NCBI GenBank assembly: GCA_015680905.1
Contig: CM027380.1
Coordinates: forward strand, 11,798,001 to 11,862,000
Direction of reading: 5' to 3'
Length of the DNA: 64,000 bases
DNA from: Coptis chinensis
Lineage: Eukaryota > Streptophyta > Magnoliopsida > Ranunculales > Ranunculaceae
The position numbers were made by a program, and so were the translations under genes. Shown piece by piece: positions 22,133 through 33,133 of this stretch. The notes below the pieces were generated by a model. The model was not told the origin of the DNA and ran no database searches. It was given only the letters and a program-made list of their open reading frames with translations. Position 1 is the stretch's first letter. Each line of letters begins with the position of its first letter.

Positions 22133-22530
22133 CAATTAATGCGAAAAACATGTAAACAAACTCAAAATCGTTAGGACATTTATAGGTTTTAGATTAGGCT
22201 AATTTTTTTGTAGATATGATCTCCTAACTATTCTAAACATTATCATAAATAATCAAAATAATTAAAATTTTCTAAACTTGTCAAATATAGTATTAAAAAT
22301 GGTGAAAATGAATGGTCTACAATTAGCCAACTTTTTTAATTTGTTGACGACATTGGATGGAATTATAAGTTTTAGATTTGAATAATTTTTTATGATAATG
22401 TTTTAAATAGTTGGAAGATCATATGTACTAAAAAATAGCCAAATCTATAACTTAGAAATGTCTTAAAAATCATGAGTTTGTTTACGTATTTTTCTAATAT
22501 ATGTTCCTATAAACCTTCCCATATATAAAA
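22133..22530. mobile_element. Foldback MITE, longer family member (unit 1)
   Basis: The left end (AAAAACATGTAAACAAACTC) is inverted at the right end (GAGTTTGTTTACGTATTTTT near 22475), and the inner parts (CCTAACTATTCTAAACATTATC against GATAATGTTTTAAATAGTTGG) also pair. Central phrase AAATGGTGAAAATGAATGG is shared with 12805-13110. Non-coding. Duplicate at 49706-50093. Confidence 0.75.
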
Positions 22531-23316
22531 GGAGTAGTGTTAGACCGACCTACTTTTTAGACCTACTATTGCGACTCAATATTTAGATAACGTTGATTTG
22601 CATTGCAATACATACGAACATGTATCTCTATGTAAATCAACGATTTGCATTAGTGGGTCTGTGTATCATTACTGATATATAAGTTGGTGTGGATTTAGAA
22701 ATTTATTTTAGAGAAGGAAATATAGGCGTTTGCAATTTCGAATTTCGATTCAATTAGAAGAAAAGTGGGTGTTTGCAATTTCTAATTTCGAATTCGATTA
22801 TGTTAATTTAATTTTAGGGAGATAGTTGTAAAACCTTTTGGTTTGTTAATATATTATAACTAATTAATGTAGGGAGGTGGTGCTATATAATTCAAATGGA
22901 GAGATTAAAAATACATTGCCTCGAAATTAAAGGGGGTTCTGAAAGGTCGGCAATCTAATAGTGCAGTGTAGAGAAGGTAGTCTTAAAAAACGTAAAACAA
23001 ATCAACAAAAAACACAACTTATGTAACTCGCCAATTAAAAACAACTTTGTACCCTGAGCAGTTAAAATTGGTTTGGTTTTTTGAGCGATTAAGGGTGATT
23101 AATCGGTGATTTTATCGGATTTTAATCGGATGCACATCTAGCATTTTCAAAATATATAATCGGATAATCATATCAAACATTTCAAAAGAGTTAACTGATC
23201 GAAATGCAACACAAAATATCAAATTCTCATAATCGCATCCAACCAACTCAATTTTGAGTACTACAAAGATGTTAATTATGTTAAAATTTTAAAAGAATAA
23301 GAGAAGAGAGAAGAAA
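22531..23316. other. Spacer before gene-bearing Helitron, no gene seen
   Basis: AT-rich with short local duplications (GTTTGCAATTTC..AATTTCGA occurs twice near 22730-22795). No termini or exons recognised. Confidence 0.4.
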
Positions 23317-23592
23317 TCTAATATAACAAGGGAGGGAAGTTTTATGACCAACGGTTGGGATTCAGTTTGAGGGAGGATAAATCTAGGGTTGCCATGCCTC
23401 CACGTGGATTAGGAATTAATAATAAAGCTTAATTGTGAAAACCCTTCGTCCCTTGGTTCTCACTTAAGAAAAGAAACCCAAAGGTTTTTCAAAACAGCGA
23501 AAACATTTTGGTTTTCCTTCGTTATTTCTTCCTCCACCTCTTATCTGTGGGTGTTCTCGATTCTCAACTCTTCATTTTCGTGCACCAAACCA
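23317..23592 (+). other. Helitron 5' end with leader-exon-like sequence and splice donor
   Basis: The Helitron 5' terminal ~80 bp is followed by a pyrimidine-rich stretch (CTTCCTCCACCTCTTATC) resembling a plant 5' UTR, ending CACCAAACCAG|GTACC, a plausible splice donor at about 23592. The terminal segment is repeated at about 25110-25190 with differences. No start codon in good context is evident before the donor. Confidence 0.4.
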
Positions 23593-24660
23593 GGTACCTT
23601 CTCCATATCTCTTCGAAATCATCTTGCTTAATCATCTTATTCTGTTTATTTTTATTTTTATTGTTCTTTTGTGTGTTTGTGTGTGTTTGCAAATTCAATC
23701 ATATTATTTAGCAAATTATTATTATTATTCCATATTCACATTTTTAAGGATTTGAGAATTATCTGGCCAGAAGAAAAGGTTTAAAAGAGTTATGGATGAG
23801 GCTTTTCTCCCTTCGATAGATCTGACAAAGCTTTCGTGGAGCATTTATTGACGTTGCTTAAATGAAAGTCTTGCTTCTCCATACAAAGCGGACGGGACCC
23901 CTCCACTGATTCGTTTGAATACATCATATAATAAACAAGGGTAGATTGGTTGACAACACCTCCAAGCAAGAGGGACTAGGCCAGAACCAATTACCACCGA
24001 TCAAATGAGTGAACTTTCTCTTCTTGGGTCTATTCATTTGGCATTGTCCTAGGAGCGAAAGCCTTTCCTTCTCCATCTCACTACTTGAAGGAATAAGATT
24101 TAGTAACTGGATTAGATCACTTTACAATAGATATGGCACCTCCATCTCTTTGTTCATTCACCACCTTTAACCCGATTTTTGCATGATATATCATATCGAT
24201 TGCCCCTCATCGCACCACCTATCTTCGGAAGTGAGATGCACAAAGATCTACACTGATTTGGGAATCGCAAAGACGACGCAGTGAGCACATCCAAGTCCGC
24301 GAATTGAACCTGCTGATATCGCGATCGGGCAGAGTGCCCAATTGGGCGAGAACATCCTTTTTCAGAACTATCACTTGCCCGGATTGAGATGATCTTACGA
24401 GGCTGCTACATTGGGAGTGGAATCAGCCAATTGTTTACTAATGCTATTGATATAAAGTTCTTTTTGTCAATTGTTCCACTGAGGGCCGATATGTTATTCA
24501 CTGTTAGGTCTTGGAAAATATATGATTTTCGTCATCTTAGAATATCTTAGAATATGGCTACTTAAACTCTAACACATAAATTTGTCTTCTTCTTCTTATT
24601 TATTGAATTATCAAACTTCCATTGTTTTTTATTTTTGACTTATCACATTGTTTGCATTCT
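23593..24660 (+). other. Intron-like and unidentified sequence
   Basis: T-rich intron-like DNA, then about 23780-24480 of higher GC content than its surroundings with no open frame longer than about 35 codons. In the unit 2 copy a short readable piece (SAIEPADIASAECPQLDENI) occurs near 51860. Origin unknown; an organelle-derived insert was considered but not supported. Confidence 0.3.
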
Positions 24661-24751
24661 TAGCTTACTCTGCGGATGAAGTGGATTCAATCACCAAGGA
24701 TATTCGTAATTCTGTCAAGCAGAAGAAAAACAAAGATGCTTATTCTCTCGA
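24661..24751 (+). pseudogene. Unidentified captured exon
   Basis: A T-rich tract ending TTCTTAG is followed by an open segment reading AYSADEVDSITKDIRNSVKQ and KKNKDAYSLE, then a near-perfect donor, GAG|GTAAGTCTC. Splice signals on both sides make it a credible exon of about 91 nt. I do not recognise the protein. In unit 2 (about 52230-52317) the middle of the reading differs strongly over a few bases. Confidence 0.45.
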
Positions 24752-26277
24752 GGTAAGTCTCTTTCCTTTAGGCGCATGTTTGATTGCTCTTCAAAGTAAT
24801 CAAATTTACTTTTGGATTTTTTTTTTGTGATCACTGGCTTTATTCCTTATAGTGATTAGACCATTTTACCTGTTCATGTTGTTAATATTTGTTCATCCTA
24901 TCATTTTGAGGTAATGTAGTGCAGTTTCAAACCTTTATTTGTTTGTGTGCAAAAAGAACTCACAACCTTCTTGCTTTTAAAAGTTATGTTCACGACAGTA
25001 CGACTGGCAATAATAATGAACAGTACGACTGGCAAAAAAAAAAAAAAAACCTTTTGTTTTTGTCAGTTTTATTTATTTTAAGGTTTGTGATTCCGATCAA
25101 TTCAACATATTTAATATAACAAGGGAGGGAAGTTTTAAGACCAACGGCTGGGATTCAATATGAGAGGGTATAAATCGAGGGTCAAAACCGAAGACATGTG
25201 TAAAATTAAAAAAAATAATTAGCGAGGGGGAATTAATTTGAGAAATAAATCGCCCGAGTATTAATTATGAAATTAAACAAAAAAAAAAAAAAACCTAATT
25301 AAGCCCTCTCAATTCTCCACTTTACATCTCAAAAAAAAAAAAAAAAAAAAACCATCGTTCTCTCTCTCTCTCCAAATTGACCTTTCGAAAATAAAAAAAT
25401 TAATTGGGACTTAATGTGAAAACCTCTTGGGTTCTCTCTCCCTCCACCTCCACCTCTCAATTTAATTGGGAGTCATAATTGTGAAGACCCATTCGCTATC
25501 TCTCCCGGTCTCCCCCACCCCTTAGTGAAGAAATGTGAAAATTTCTTATCTATCCAGCTTTGGGTTCGATCTAATTTTATAGGTATTAAATCATATGTCT
25601 TCTTCTTATTCCAAATAACAAGAGTCTATGTTTTTTTTCCCACCGCTACTTCTACTCCTCTCTGGGTTTTACACCAATCTTCTTCCACTTACTAATAATT
25701 ATTATCCATGGAGTGAAATACATAAATCATGGTAATTAGTATAGATTTCTCTATTTAGAAAGCCTTGAATACTTTGTATTTATGCATTTAGATAGTAGTT
25801 TCTGTTCTCGGGCAAATTTTTAGTAATATAGGATTCCAGTAATTAGCAAGACTTAATCTCCTAGAATTTAGAGTGGTATAAGAATTAGTATCCGTGGGAT
25901 CTAAAAAAGGAAAACTACGTCAAGTACAGGCTCTCTCGATTCTCTATCCTATAAATAATGGTGGGGTTTGCCCGAGATATAATTTATTAATTACTAATTA
26001 GATTTCTTTGTTTCATCGTTGATTTTTGATTGGTTGGCAGGCAGGATTGAGGTATCTATCTCCATCAGAGAGATGGAGGATGGTTGTTTTGAACTCCCAA
26101 AACATGTTTGGTCATAACTGCAGAATGTGTTGTTTTGATGAATTGGTGAAAAATTGTGTTCACACTACTCTTTACAGTTGTAACTCCCTAAATGTAATTT
26201 GTTAGGACTTAGAAGACCAAGAGTTTCAAAATGGGAATTTACACTATCTAAATGATAATTTTGTGTAGAATTATATA
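24752..26277 (+). other. Intron-like sequence and internal copy of Helitron 5' end
   Basis: It contains the second copy of the Helitron 5' sequence (TTAATATAACAAGGGAGGG, about 25110), A runs near 25030, 25280 and 25340, and a CT-rich leader-like tract (25355-25520). An acceptor-like GGCAG at about 26040 is followed by AGLRYLSPSERWRMVVLNSQ, which could be another exon start; unassigned. Confidence 0.35.
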
Positions 26278-26425
26278 ATGAGCTTATTTGAAAATTCTGG
26301 TTTCTGTATGGAATATAATAGGTACCCTAAAAAAATGAAGGAGCACATTGAGAATATATGTCCTGTGTGCTGTGGAAATTGCAATTTGCAAGGCTTGCTT
26401 GCGAGCGAATATAGTGGTGATGTGG
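26278..26425 (+). pseudogene. JMJ25-like (KDM3-type) histone demethylase fragment, RING-like Cys segment
   Basis: The reading FCMEYNRYPKKMKEHIENIC then PVCCGNCNLQGLL resembles the second half of the RING-like zinc finger that precedes the JmjC domain in plant JMJ25/IBM1-type H3K9 demethylases (pattern YP.M.....I...CP.C...CNC..CL). Only about 30 residues are comparable and the last CNCxxCL cysteines are altered (CNLQGLL), so it cannot be functional. A similar but shorter, altered copy is at about 53839-53990. The match is from memory of the family. Confidence 0.4.
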
Positions 26426-26628
26426 ATTTTTACTTTTTGCTTCTGTTACTTTTTAATTTCTGGTAATAATTTTTGGAGAATACCAACATACTATTTGTGT
26501 ACAGTCCAGATGTGAGGACCCAATCCAAATGTCAAACTTCAATGGCTCCTCTTCTCCTCCGACTTTTTGCACAAGTGGACAGAATTTCCGTGTAAAATAC
26601 ATTGAACTTTTTCTAAATGCCTCCACAG

Positions 26629-26739
26629 GATATGTCAGATTATGATGATGTAAGATATTGTTGTTCTGGAGCTGATGTTTGCTTAGAATGCTGGCCACTA
26701 ATGACCATTGCTATTAAAGTGATTGATACTGCACTTAGA
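26629..26739 (+). pseudogene. DNA primase small subunit exon (captured)
   Basis: The eukaryotic primase small subunit (PRIM1/POLA3 type) makes RNA primers with DNA polymerase alpha. After an acceptor-like CTCCACAG the 37-codon frame reads [18 protein letters not shown] then [19 protein letters not shown], matching the conserved primase core that contains the zinc-binding CC...C..C motif and follows the catalytic DxD region. Downstream the frame diverges and stops (CLGADDFA*); a short RGxxHC-like remnant may occur near 26812. Only this exon is recognisable, so it is a fragment. The identical protein segment is at 54192-54302. Confidence 0.8.
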
Positions 26740-27023
26740 TGTTTGGGAGCTGATGATTTTGCGTAGACTATGTCTGAGAGATTAAATGTATATCTCTGCA
26801 GTTTGTCATGCATAGAGGTCCATTGCAGTAGAGAACATACACTACCTTCATGGACTCAATCGACTTCCTTGGTTGTATATGGTTATTGTTATTCTCTGAA
26901 TGTTGCCATTTAGCGTTCTTAAATTTTTTTCTATTGTTTTAGTGAATTAATGGAGTAGGTTGTATTGGACTATCATTTATAGATGTGTTTACCATTTTTA
27001 ATGATTTGGTTTTGAATGTATAG

Positions 27024-27112
27024 TTACTTTGGAAAAACAGACTGCGGTGGAATTGCACCAAGAGAGGTTACGAGAGTCGTCGCTTCACACACAAAGAGCT
27101 GAGGAAGTCGAG
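27024..27112 (+). pseudogene. Unidentified captured exon, coiled-coil-like
   Basis: An acceptor-like GAATGTATAG and a GAG|GTATTT donor bound 89 nt. The frame offset by two bases is fully open and reads TLEKQTAVELHQERLRESSL then HTQRAEEVE, charged and helix-forming. The source gene is not recognised. Duplicate at 54587-54675 is identical as far as I can read. Confidence 0.4.
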
Positions 27113-28936
27113 GTATTTTTTCCCCTAATATATACATTTGTTTTCCCATTGCGCTTCATATAATCATATTGTTTGTAGTACTTAGATTTGTTATGGCAAC
27201 ATATAACATTTTAATATCTAAGATTGTTCAGTTTTAAACCTATCTACTTTATATGCATGGGCATGGTTAAAGTTAATGAATTAAGCACAACCTAATAAGA
27301 TCCAACACCCATTGTGTCAAAACATTTGAGTTAGTAACATAATGAGGTTGTTCGCAATCTGATAGAATTTCCCTTTCAAAGAGTGATATACTCGAAGTGT
27401 CCGAGGCCATGTTTTCGAAAATCCAAGTACTCAAGGTATTGAGGCCTAAGTGTCAGCGTGTACGTGAAATTGAGTTGTTTTAGATTAATTTGTCTACTAA
27501 AAGCTCACAATAATTCTCTGGAGTTTGTATTTGTTTTTCTTTTGTGTGTGTGCTGAAAGCAAGGGTTCCAAAAAAAAAAAAGGTTTTACATATATTACTC
27601 CAATGCACTGATATGCAGAGACCATATCACTGCTCTGTCCACTAGGAAGAGTAGATTGGTTAGCAGCCTTTAAGGGAACATTATAAGGTCATTGATTATA
27701 CCAGCAGATTGTTGTGAAGTTCATTGTAATGCATGGATATGAATTTTTATGGTATATAGGTTGGGATTTAACTTAAGTTTTGATTCTCCCTATCTTTGTT
27801 AGTGCTTCTGAGTCATTATTTATGAGGTTGGGTTCAGGTGGAGTTCTTTTTGATGCAACCTGTTGCCGTGGTAACATTATCCTTTTTTATTTTGTTATGC
27901 TATGTCAAAAGACCATCTTTATGTATGACCAAGAAGTGGTTTGGTTAAACAAAGTTGACAACAGTGAATGTACTATGTGGTTTCAATATTTGTGCTATCA
28001 TAGATGTCTACTATCATATTTGTGCTAGAATTCAAATTATACAAATTTTAATTCGTAGCTAGATTTCAACTGAAAACAAGTTTGGTGTATATCAAAAACC
28101 GTTGTTAAACCATTTGAAGTTATTAGAAAGAGATGATCATATATGAGATTGATGGGTCAAATATAGACACTACACATGTATTCCATGACATTGGTATTAT
28201 GTCTATCATTGTGTTACCATAGTGTGATATGCAGTGCAAGGAACAACGTTACCTTCTTAATTTAGCTATGAGTATGACACAAAGAAAAATTTTCTTTTAT
28301 ACATAATTTGGAGGTTTCGAGTGTTTTATCATTAGTTTCTCATGTGTGATTATTTTATGCACGTGTACTTTGCGTAGTTCGTGGTGATTTTCATGAAAGA
28401 ATACCCAATGCACATATCTTGGCATTTATGCACAACAATGACAACTGGATGTTAGGGCCATATATGTTTTTTTTTTTTTTTTTTTTTTTTTCTCCAACGG
28501 ACAAACAAGTAAGTAGAGGGTAAAGTCTCGGGGAGGAGGCTAGGCTTTGATTGAACCAAACAAATAACTAATACCTCGGATGGTTTGTGAGCCTACTTTT
28601 TTTTTTCTTTTTTCTTTGTATAGTTTAATTTTTTGTACAGGTTCACTCTCATTTGTGATTTTGTGTGGTATGGAAGTTTTCAGTTTATCATTCCATCCAA
28701 ATGAACCCACCCCAATTTTAGTAAGTGCAACTCGATTTAATAAATGGGTTCCAAATCTCCCACAACATGGAGTAATCGTTCGTTGCAATATTGGCCAAAT
28801 ACAACTATTTGATACTCAAGAACATAGTGTTTTACCTACAAAAGAAAAAACGAAAAGAACAGAGTGTTTTTCTATTGATTTTTTCAGTTGAGATTTTTCA
28901 AAGACATTTCGTGCCGAAGACACGGGCATTACCTAG
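27113..28936 (+). other. Helitron 3' half, intron-like, with one open segment
   Basis: Mostly AT-rich intron-like DNA and a ~26-T run at about 28470. Near 28670-28870 a frame reads MEVFSLSFHPNEPTPILVSA and continues for about 70 codons; it is also open in unit 2. No family recognised. Confidence 0.35.
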
Positions 28937-29302
28937 TAATATATATTAGAGAGATAATACAAGAATTTGTATATTTAACTTTTGTTAAAGAAGAGAAAAT
29001 GAATAAATTCTTAGCTTAGTATGTTGATTACGTTTTTTTATTATTAATCTGGTATAAAAGTCTAATTTGTTAGTTTTTGTTAATTTAAGTATTTTTTTAG
29101 TGAGGAATTGATATTTTCAGTATTAATCAGTCAATTTAGTGATTAAATCGAGTTAGTTAGAAAAATTAAAAAATCAGTAAAAAAATAATCGTTTTACAAG
29201 AGATATGCGATTAATCGGTAGTCAGTCGATTAGTCGTGATAGCATGGATTGTACCACAAATCAGACTAGAAAACGTATGAACCTAAAAGTACTGTACCAC
29301 AA
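28937..29302. other. Right edge of duplication unit 1, no gene seen
   Basis: AT-rich spacer that includes the phrase ATGAACCTAAAAGTACT next to the junction. In the unit 2 context (56750-56820) this phrase occurs twice about 45 bp apart. Confidence 0.45.
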
Positions 29303-29304
29303 GT

Positions 29305-31200
29305 TTTCCAAATAGCAACCAAGCATGCAATAGATGCAGCAGATCAGATGTCCTTAATGAGAGGGCTTCTAGCCTTGCATGCAATCAACATATCGTTCAT
29401 AGTTCTGACGGGCTCCCGAATTTGAAACCAATCCTGTATTTTCTACCATTGTTTTTGTTCGACCGTGCAACCAAAGAATAGGTGCTTTTGAGTTTCTTCA
29501 TGATTTTGGCACATGCAACACCTTGACACAATTTTAAAGCCTTTTCCTTTGAGCTTGTCATCTGTATGCATCACCCCCTGTAAAATCTTCCAGCCAATGC
29601 CTTTGATGCTAGGGTGTACCTATAGAAAAGTATTCCAAGTCTTAATTTTCTTGTTTCTAATAGCTTTGAAAGCAGATTTCACACTGAATTTACCACTTGT
29701 TACAGGCAACCTGACTCGGGAATTGGCCTGATTAGAGTTGGGTGCTTGCAAATGACTTATATTCACTCCAACACTGATAAGGATCTCACTCAGCTCAGGA
29801 GAGAATTGTCATTGATTGTCCTCAATACATGCACTCAACTTGGACCTGCATTGCCTCCAAAAGGATGCATTCATGTCTATGACATCAGAAAGAGCATTGT
29901 TTCCTGTCCAGTTGTCCTTCCACAAATTTATTCTGGCTCCATTCCCTATGATCCAATCGATGTATGGTTTGGCTTCTTCTAGCGCCCACCTCATTCCTGA
30001 CCATATAGTGGACTGCTTATAAGTAGTCCACTCACCTAATATGTTAGTGTACTTCCCTCTCATATAGCATGCCCAATCATTTTCATCATTCAATAGGCTC
30101 CAAGCCATTTTAAGAAGCATCGAGAGATTGATTTCCTTAAGCTTTCTCAAACCCAATCCACCCTCCTCTTTAGGCTTGCATGTTTTATCCCATCTCAAAG
30201 TCATGAGCTTCCTTTCTGAGGGATTCCCTGACCAAATGAAGTTTCTTATTATCTTTTCACATTCTTTTAAGGAGGTCACAGGCCATTTGTATATAGCCAT
30301 GTTGTGCACTCGGATGCTATTTAGTACGTGCTTGACTAGTATCACCCTTCTTTGAAAAGATAGCATTTGCCCAGCCCAGCTTGATGCCTTCAATCTGATT
30401 TTATCAACCAGTGGAGCAAGTGCCGCCTTTGTGATTCTACCTGTGAGAATAGGAACTCTAAGATACTTCTCAGGTAAGCATCCTTCTTGAATGTCTAGTA
30501 GTTTCGTAGTTGCTTCCCTCCTTATAGTTGTCATTGGGCTGAGAAAGATCTTACATTTTTCTTTATTGATGTATTGCCCTGCGGAATGTTGATGCTTGTC
30601 TAAAAGATCTAGCAGATTCTTAAGGTACCTCTTGTTAGCATTACAAAAAAGAAATATGTCATCGGCAAACATTAGGTGAGATGGGCTTACATAGCTTTCA
30701 TGAGTTGTCATTCTCTTTACTTTGTTATTTTCGATGAGCCAATTTATCCCCTTGCTAAGGCAGTCTTCCGCCAAATGCAAAGAGAAGTGGTGAGAGGGGG
30801 TCACCTTTCTTGAGACCCTAGTTGCTTTGAAATAACCTTGTGGCCCTCCCTTGATCATGATTGAGATACAATTGTTAGTGATTGCCCTTAAATCCATGAT
30901 ATCCACGCGTCGTGAGAAGCCAAATCTAGCAAGCACCATTATAAGAAGCTCTCATCCAGTGTATCAAAGGCTTGAGAGATATCAAGCTTCATAGCTATAC
31001 GCCTCCATGCCTTTTAATCTTGAGTTCATTGATCATTTTTATGCTAATCCGATAGCTTGATGGGAACTCCTATTAGTGATAAAGCCATATTATCTTGTTC
31101 CTTCGAGATAACCCTTGCGGCAATAATGCCAGTCTTCTTATCGCTAAGATTTTTGTAATAACCTTGTAAGAGAAATTTGAAAGACAAATAGGTCCGAACA
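29305..31200 (-). pseudogene. L1-like LINE copy 2, cut at the duplication junction
   Basis: The second copy of the LINE RT and zf-RVT region. It lacks the RNase H because the duplicated segment starts inside the LINE. One minus-strand frame is open for 376 codons (30939-29809), containing FADDIFLFCN, the thumb region and a zf-RVT-like tail (WIIGNGARINLWKDNW). It is more intact than copy 1 over this stretch, although a few small frame changes remain upstream (RVSRKVTPSHHF where the RT block should read LSKGDPLSP). Confidence 0.75.
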
Positions 31201-32011
31201 CGCAAAGTTGAGACCTATTGATTAATTGGGGGTTAAGTCCATTAGCTCACAAGAACAATTTTGTAGATAATTGGGGGTTTAAAGTAATGTTCATGTAATG
31301 GCTAGTATGAGTTTTTGGGATTTATCAAATTTATCCTTATTAAATTCAAGCTTCCTAGCCGTATTGTCAAAAAACAATTTGTAAGTAACAGAGTTGTAGT
31401 TTGAATTGCATAACAGAAACACACTAAACAACAAATAGATAGCTTCACTTCTCAATTCCCAATTGGCCAATTTCCTAAAATTTAATGACCGCCCAATTTA
31501 ATCAACAACCAATTAAATGTGAAAATCAAGGTGTGGTACACATAGTAACAAAGAGCTAAAGACATTTAATAAAAAAAAAATGGTTTCCACTGTCGAGAGC
31601 TTGAGCTTCTTCTTCGAAATCAGAAATGGGTTTATATTTTCAAAAATTTCTTTGCCTCGTTTAACTTTTTTTTTGTTAGGAGAGAAGAGTGATGTTTTAG
31701 TGTTGATTTCGAGAGAGTTCTTCAAGTTCTCGTCTGGGTGGGTCATGTTGGGAGAGATGGAGTGACGAAAGAGGGAAGGAGGAGATCGAGTCCGGTAGTT
31801 TTGGGTTGAATTTTAACAAAGAAGGTAAAATGACAAAATTACCCTTGATTTTCCAAGATCTAGACGTTAGATAGGTTAAAATTTAATGGATGTGGTGAGC
31901 TGTCAAGATGAGCGGTAAAAATAGTCTGTCAAAAAAAAAAAAAAAAGAGACCATACTCTTGCTCTTCTTTTTTTTCCCCTCTCTCTAATTGTGTCCACAC
32001 ATTTCAAAGTC
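31201..32011. other. Copy of 11961-12760, no gene recognised
   Basis: Same short overlapping open frames as unit 1 and the right arm of the putative TIR element. Only minor differences from unit 1. Confidence 0.4.
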
Positions 32012-32015
32012 TTTG

Positions 32016-32045
32016 CTCACATGTATAACATGTGCTTTTTGCTAG
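32016..32045 (+). mobile_element. Helitron 3' terminus (copy of 12760-12789)
   Basis: Same CACATG/CATGTG hairpin and CTAG end, followed by T. Confidence 0.65.
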
Positions 32046-32054
32046 TATATATAT

Positions 32055-32365
32055 ATAGGGAGGGGTTCTATAGACATTTTATCTTGACACGTAAACAAAT
32101 TCAAAATCGTTAGGGTATTTATAAGTTTTGGATTAAGCTAATATTTTGTAGATATAGTCTCCTAACTATTCTAAATATTGTCACAAATAATGAAAAAAAT
32201 AAAAAATTTCTAAACTTGCCAAATATAGTATAAAAAATGGTGAAAATGAATAGTCTACAATTAGCCAAATTTTGGAAATTATTAACTACATTTGGCAATT
32301 TTGAAAATTTTTAATTGTTTTGATTATTTGTAATGATGTTTAGAATAGTTAGAAGATTATATATA
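32055..32365. mobile_element. Foldback MITE copy with Helitron at its edge
   Basis: Copy of 12805-13110. Its TATATA tail at 32365 is where the large Helitron is inserted. Confidence 0.7.
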
Positions 32366-32448
32366 CTAGCAAACATGCACGCTCGATGAGCGTGCTATGC
32401 AGAGTGCTGCTGCGTTCAGTAGTTACCGGCTTAGACTATTATTTTCCA

Positions 32449-33060
32449 AATGTTCATTTGCAATTACATTTTCCAAATGATTTAATTACTTGATGGCCTG
32501 TTAGGACCCAAAATCCAGAAGTGCATACTGATGGTGCCATAACAATGCAATATCCATGGATACTATTAAAAACACACTAACAATAACACACTATATACAT
32601 AACACAACAACAAAATAGCAGAAAAAGAATACAGTCTGTACAGAGTTCATTTGCAATTACATTTTCCAAATGATTTAATTATTTGATGGCCTGTTAGGAC
32701 CCAAAATCCAGAAGTGCATACTGATGGTGCCAGAACAATGCAATATCCGTGGATACTATCCATCAGTTGTCCCTGTATAAAAAAAAAAACACACTAACAA
32801 TAACACTATATACATAACACAACAACAAAACAGCAGAAAAAGAATACACTCTGTACAGAGTTCAGTCACGTCAATTTATATTGTGTCCTGCAGCAAAAAA
32901 CAATAGGCACATATAAGTTTAGTAGGATGAAACCTATACATAACACAACAACAAAACAGCAGAAAAAGAATACAGTCTGTACAGAGTTCAGTCACGTCAA
33001 TTTATATTGTGTCCTGCAGCAAAAACAATAGGCACATATAAGTTTAGTAGGATGAAACCT
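32449..33060. repeat. Helitron 3' subterminal tandem duplications
   Basis: A ~195-215 bp block (starting TTCATTTGCAATTACATTTT and containing CCAGAAGTGCATACTGATGG) occurs at about 32452 and 32645. Its last part with TTCAGTCACGTCAATTTATA is repeated again about 129 bp later (32861 and 32990). Non-coding, between the helicase stop and the 3' hairpin. Confidence 0.8.
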
Positions 33061-33133
33061 TGAGACTGTTAAATGGACAATTTTAAATGTATATACCAAG
33101 TACTTACCAGTAAGAGAGCAATGTGATAGAAGA

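Larger units (their letters stand above)
23317..28936 (+). mobile_element. Gene-fragment-bearing Helitron (unit 1)
   Basis: The 5' end is TCTAATATAACAAGGGAGGG at 23317, preceded by A. The 3' end has a short CGTG/CACG hairpin then GGCATTACCTAG ending at 28936, followed by T. No Rep or helicase is present, so it is non-autonomous. Inside, in the same orientation, are intron-exon-like pieces: a leader ending at a splice donor, an unknown exon, a JMJ25-like segment, a primase exon and another unknown exon, from apparently different genes. A second copy of the 5' terminal sequence lies inside at about 25110, so it may be a composite of two Helitrons. Duplicate at 50886-56419. Confidence 0.65.
10045..29302. 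repeat. Tandem duplication, unit 1 (~19.3 kb)
   Basis: This segment is repeated in the same orientation at 29303-56786. Unit 1 begins in the LINE (CTTG|TTTTCCAAATAG at 10045) and ends ACCACAAG at 29303, where it runs straight into the start of unit 2. GT is shared at the junction (two bases of microhomology). Long stretches are identical, with scattered indels and clustered mismatches. Apart from one 8.07-kb insertion in unit 2, the order of elements is the same. Confidence 0.93.

Noticed and set aside
23780-24480. Organelle-derived (mitochondrial or plastid) insert
   Set aside because: The GC content and style differ from the surroundings, but I could not identify any organelle gene or read a stable frame, so there is no support beyond composition.
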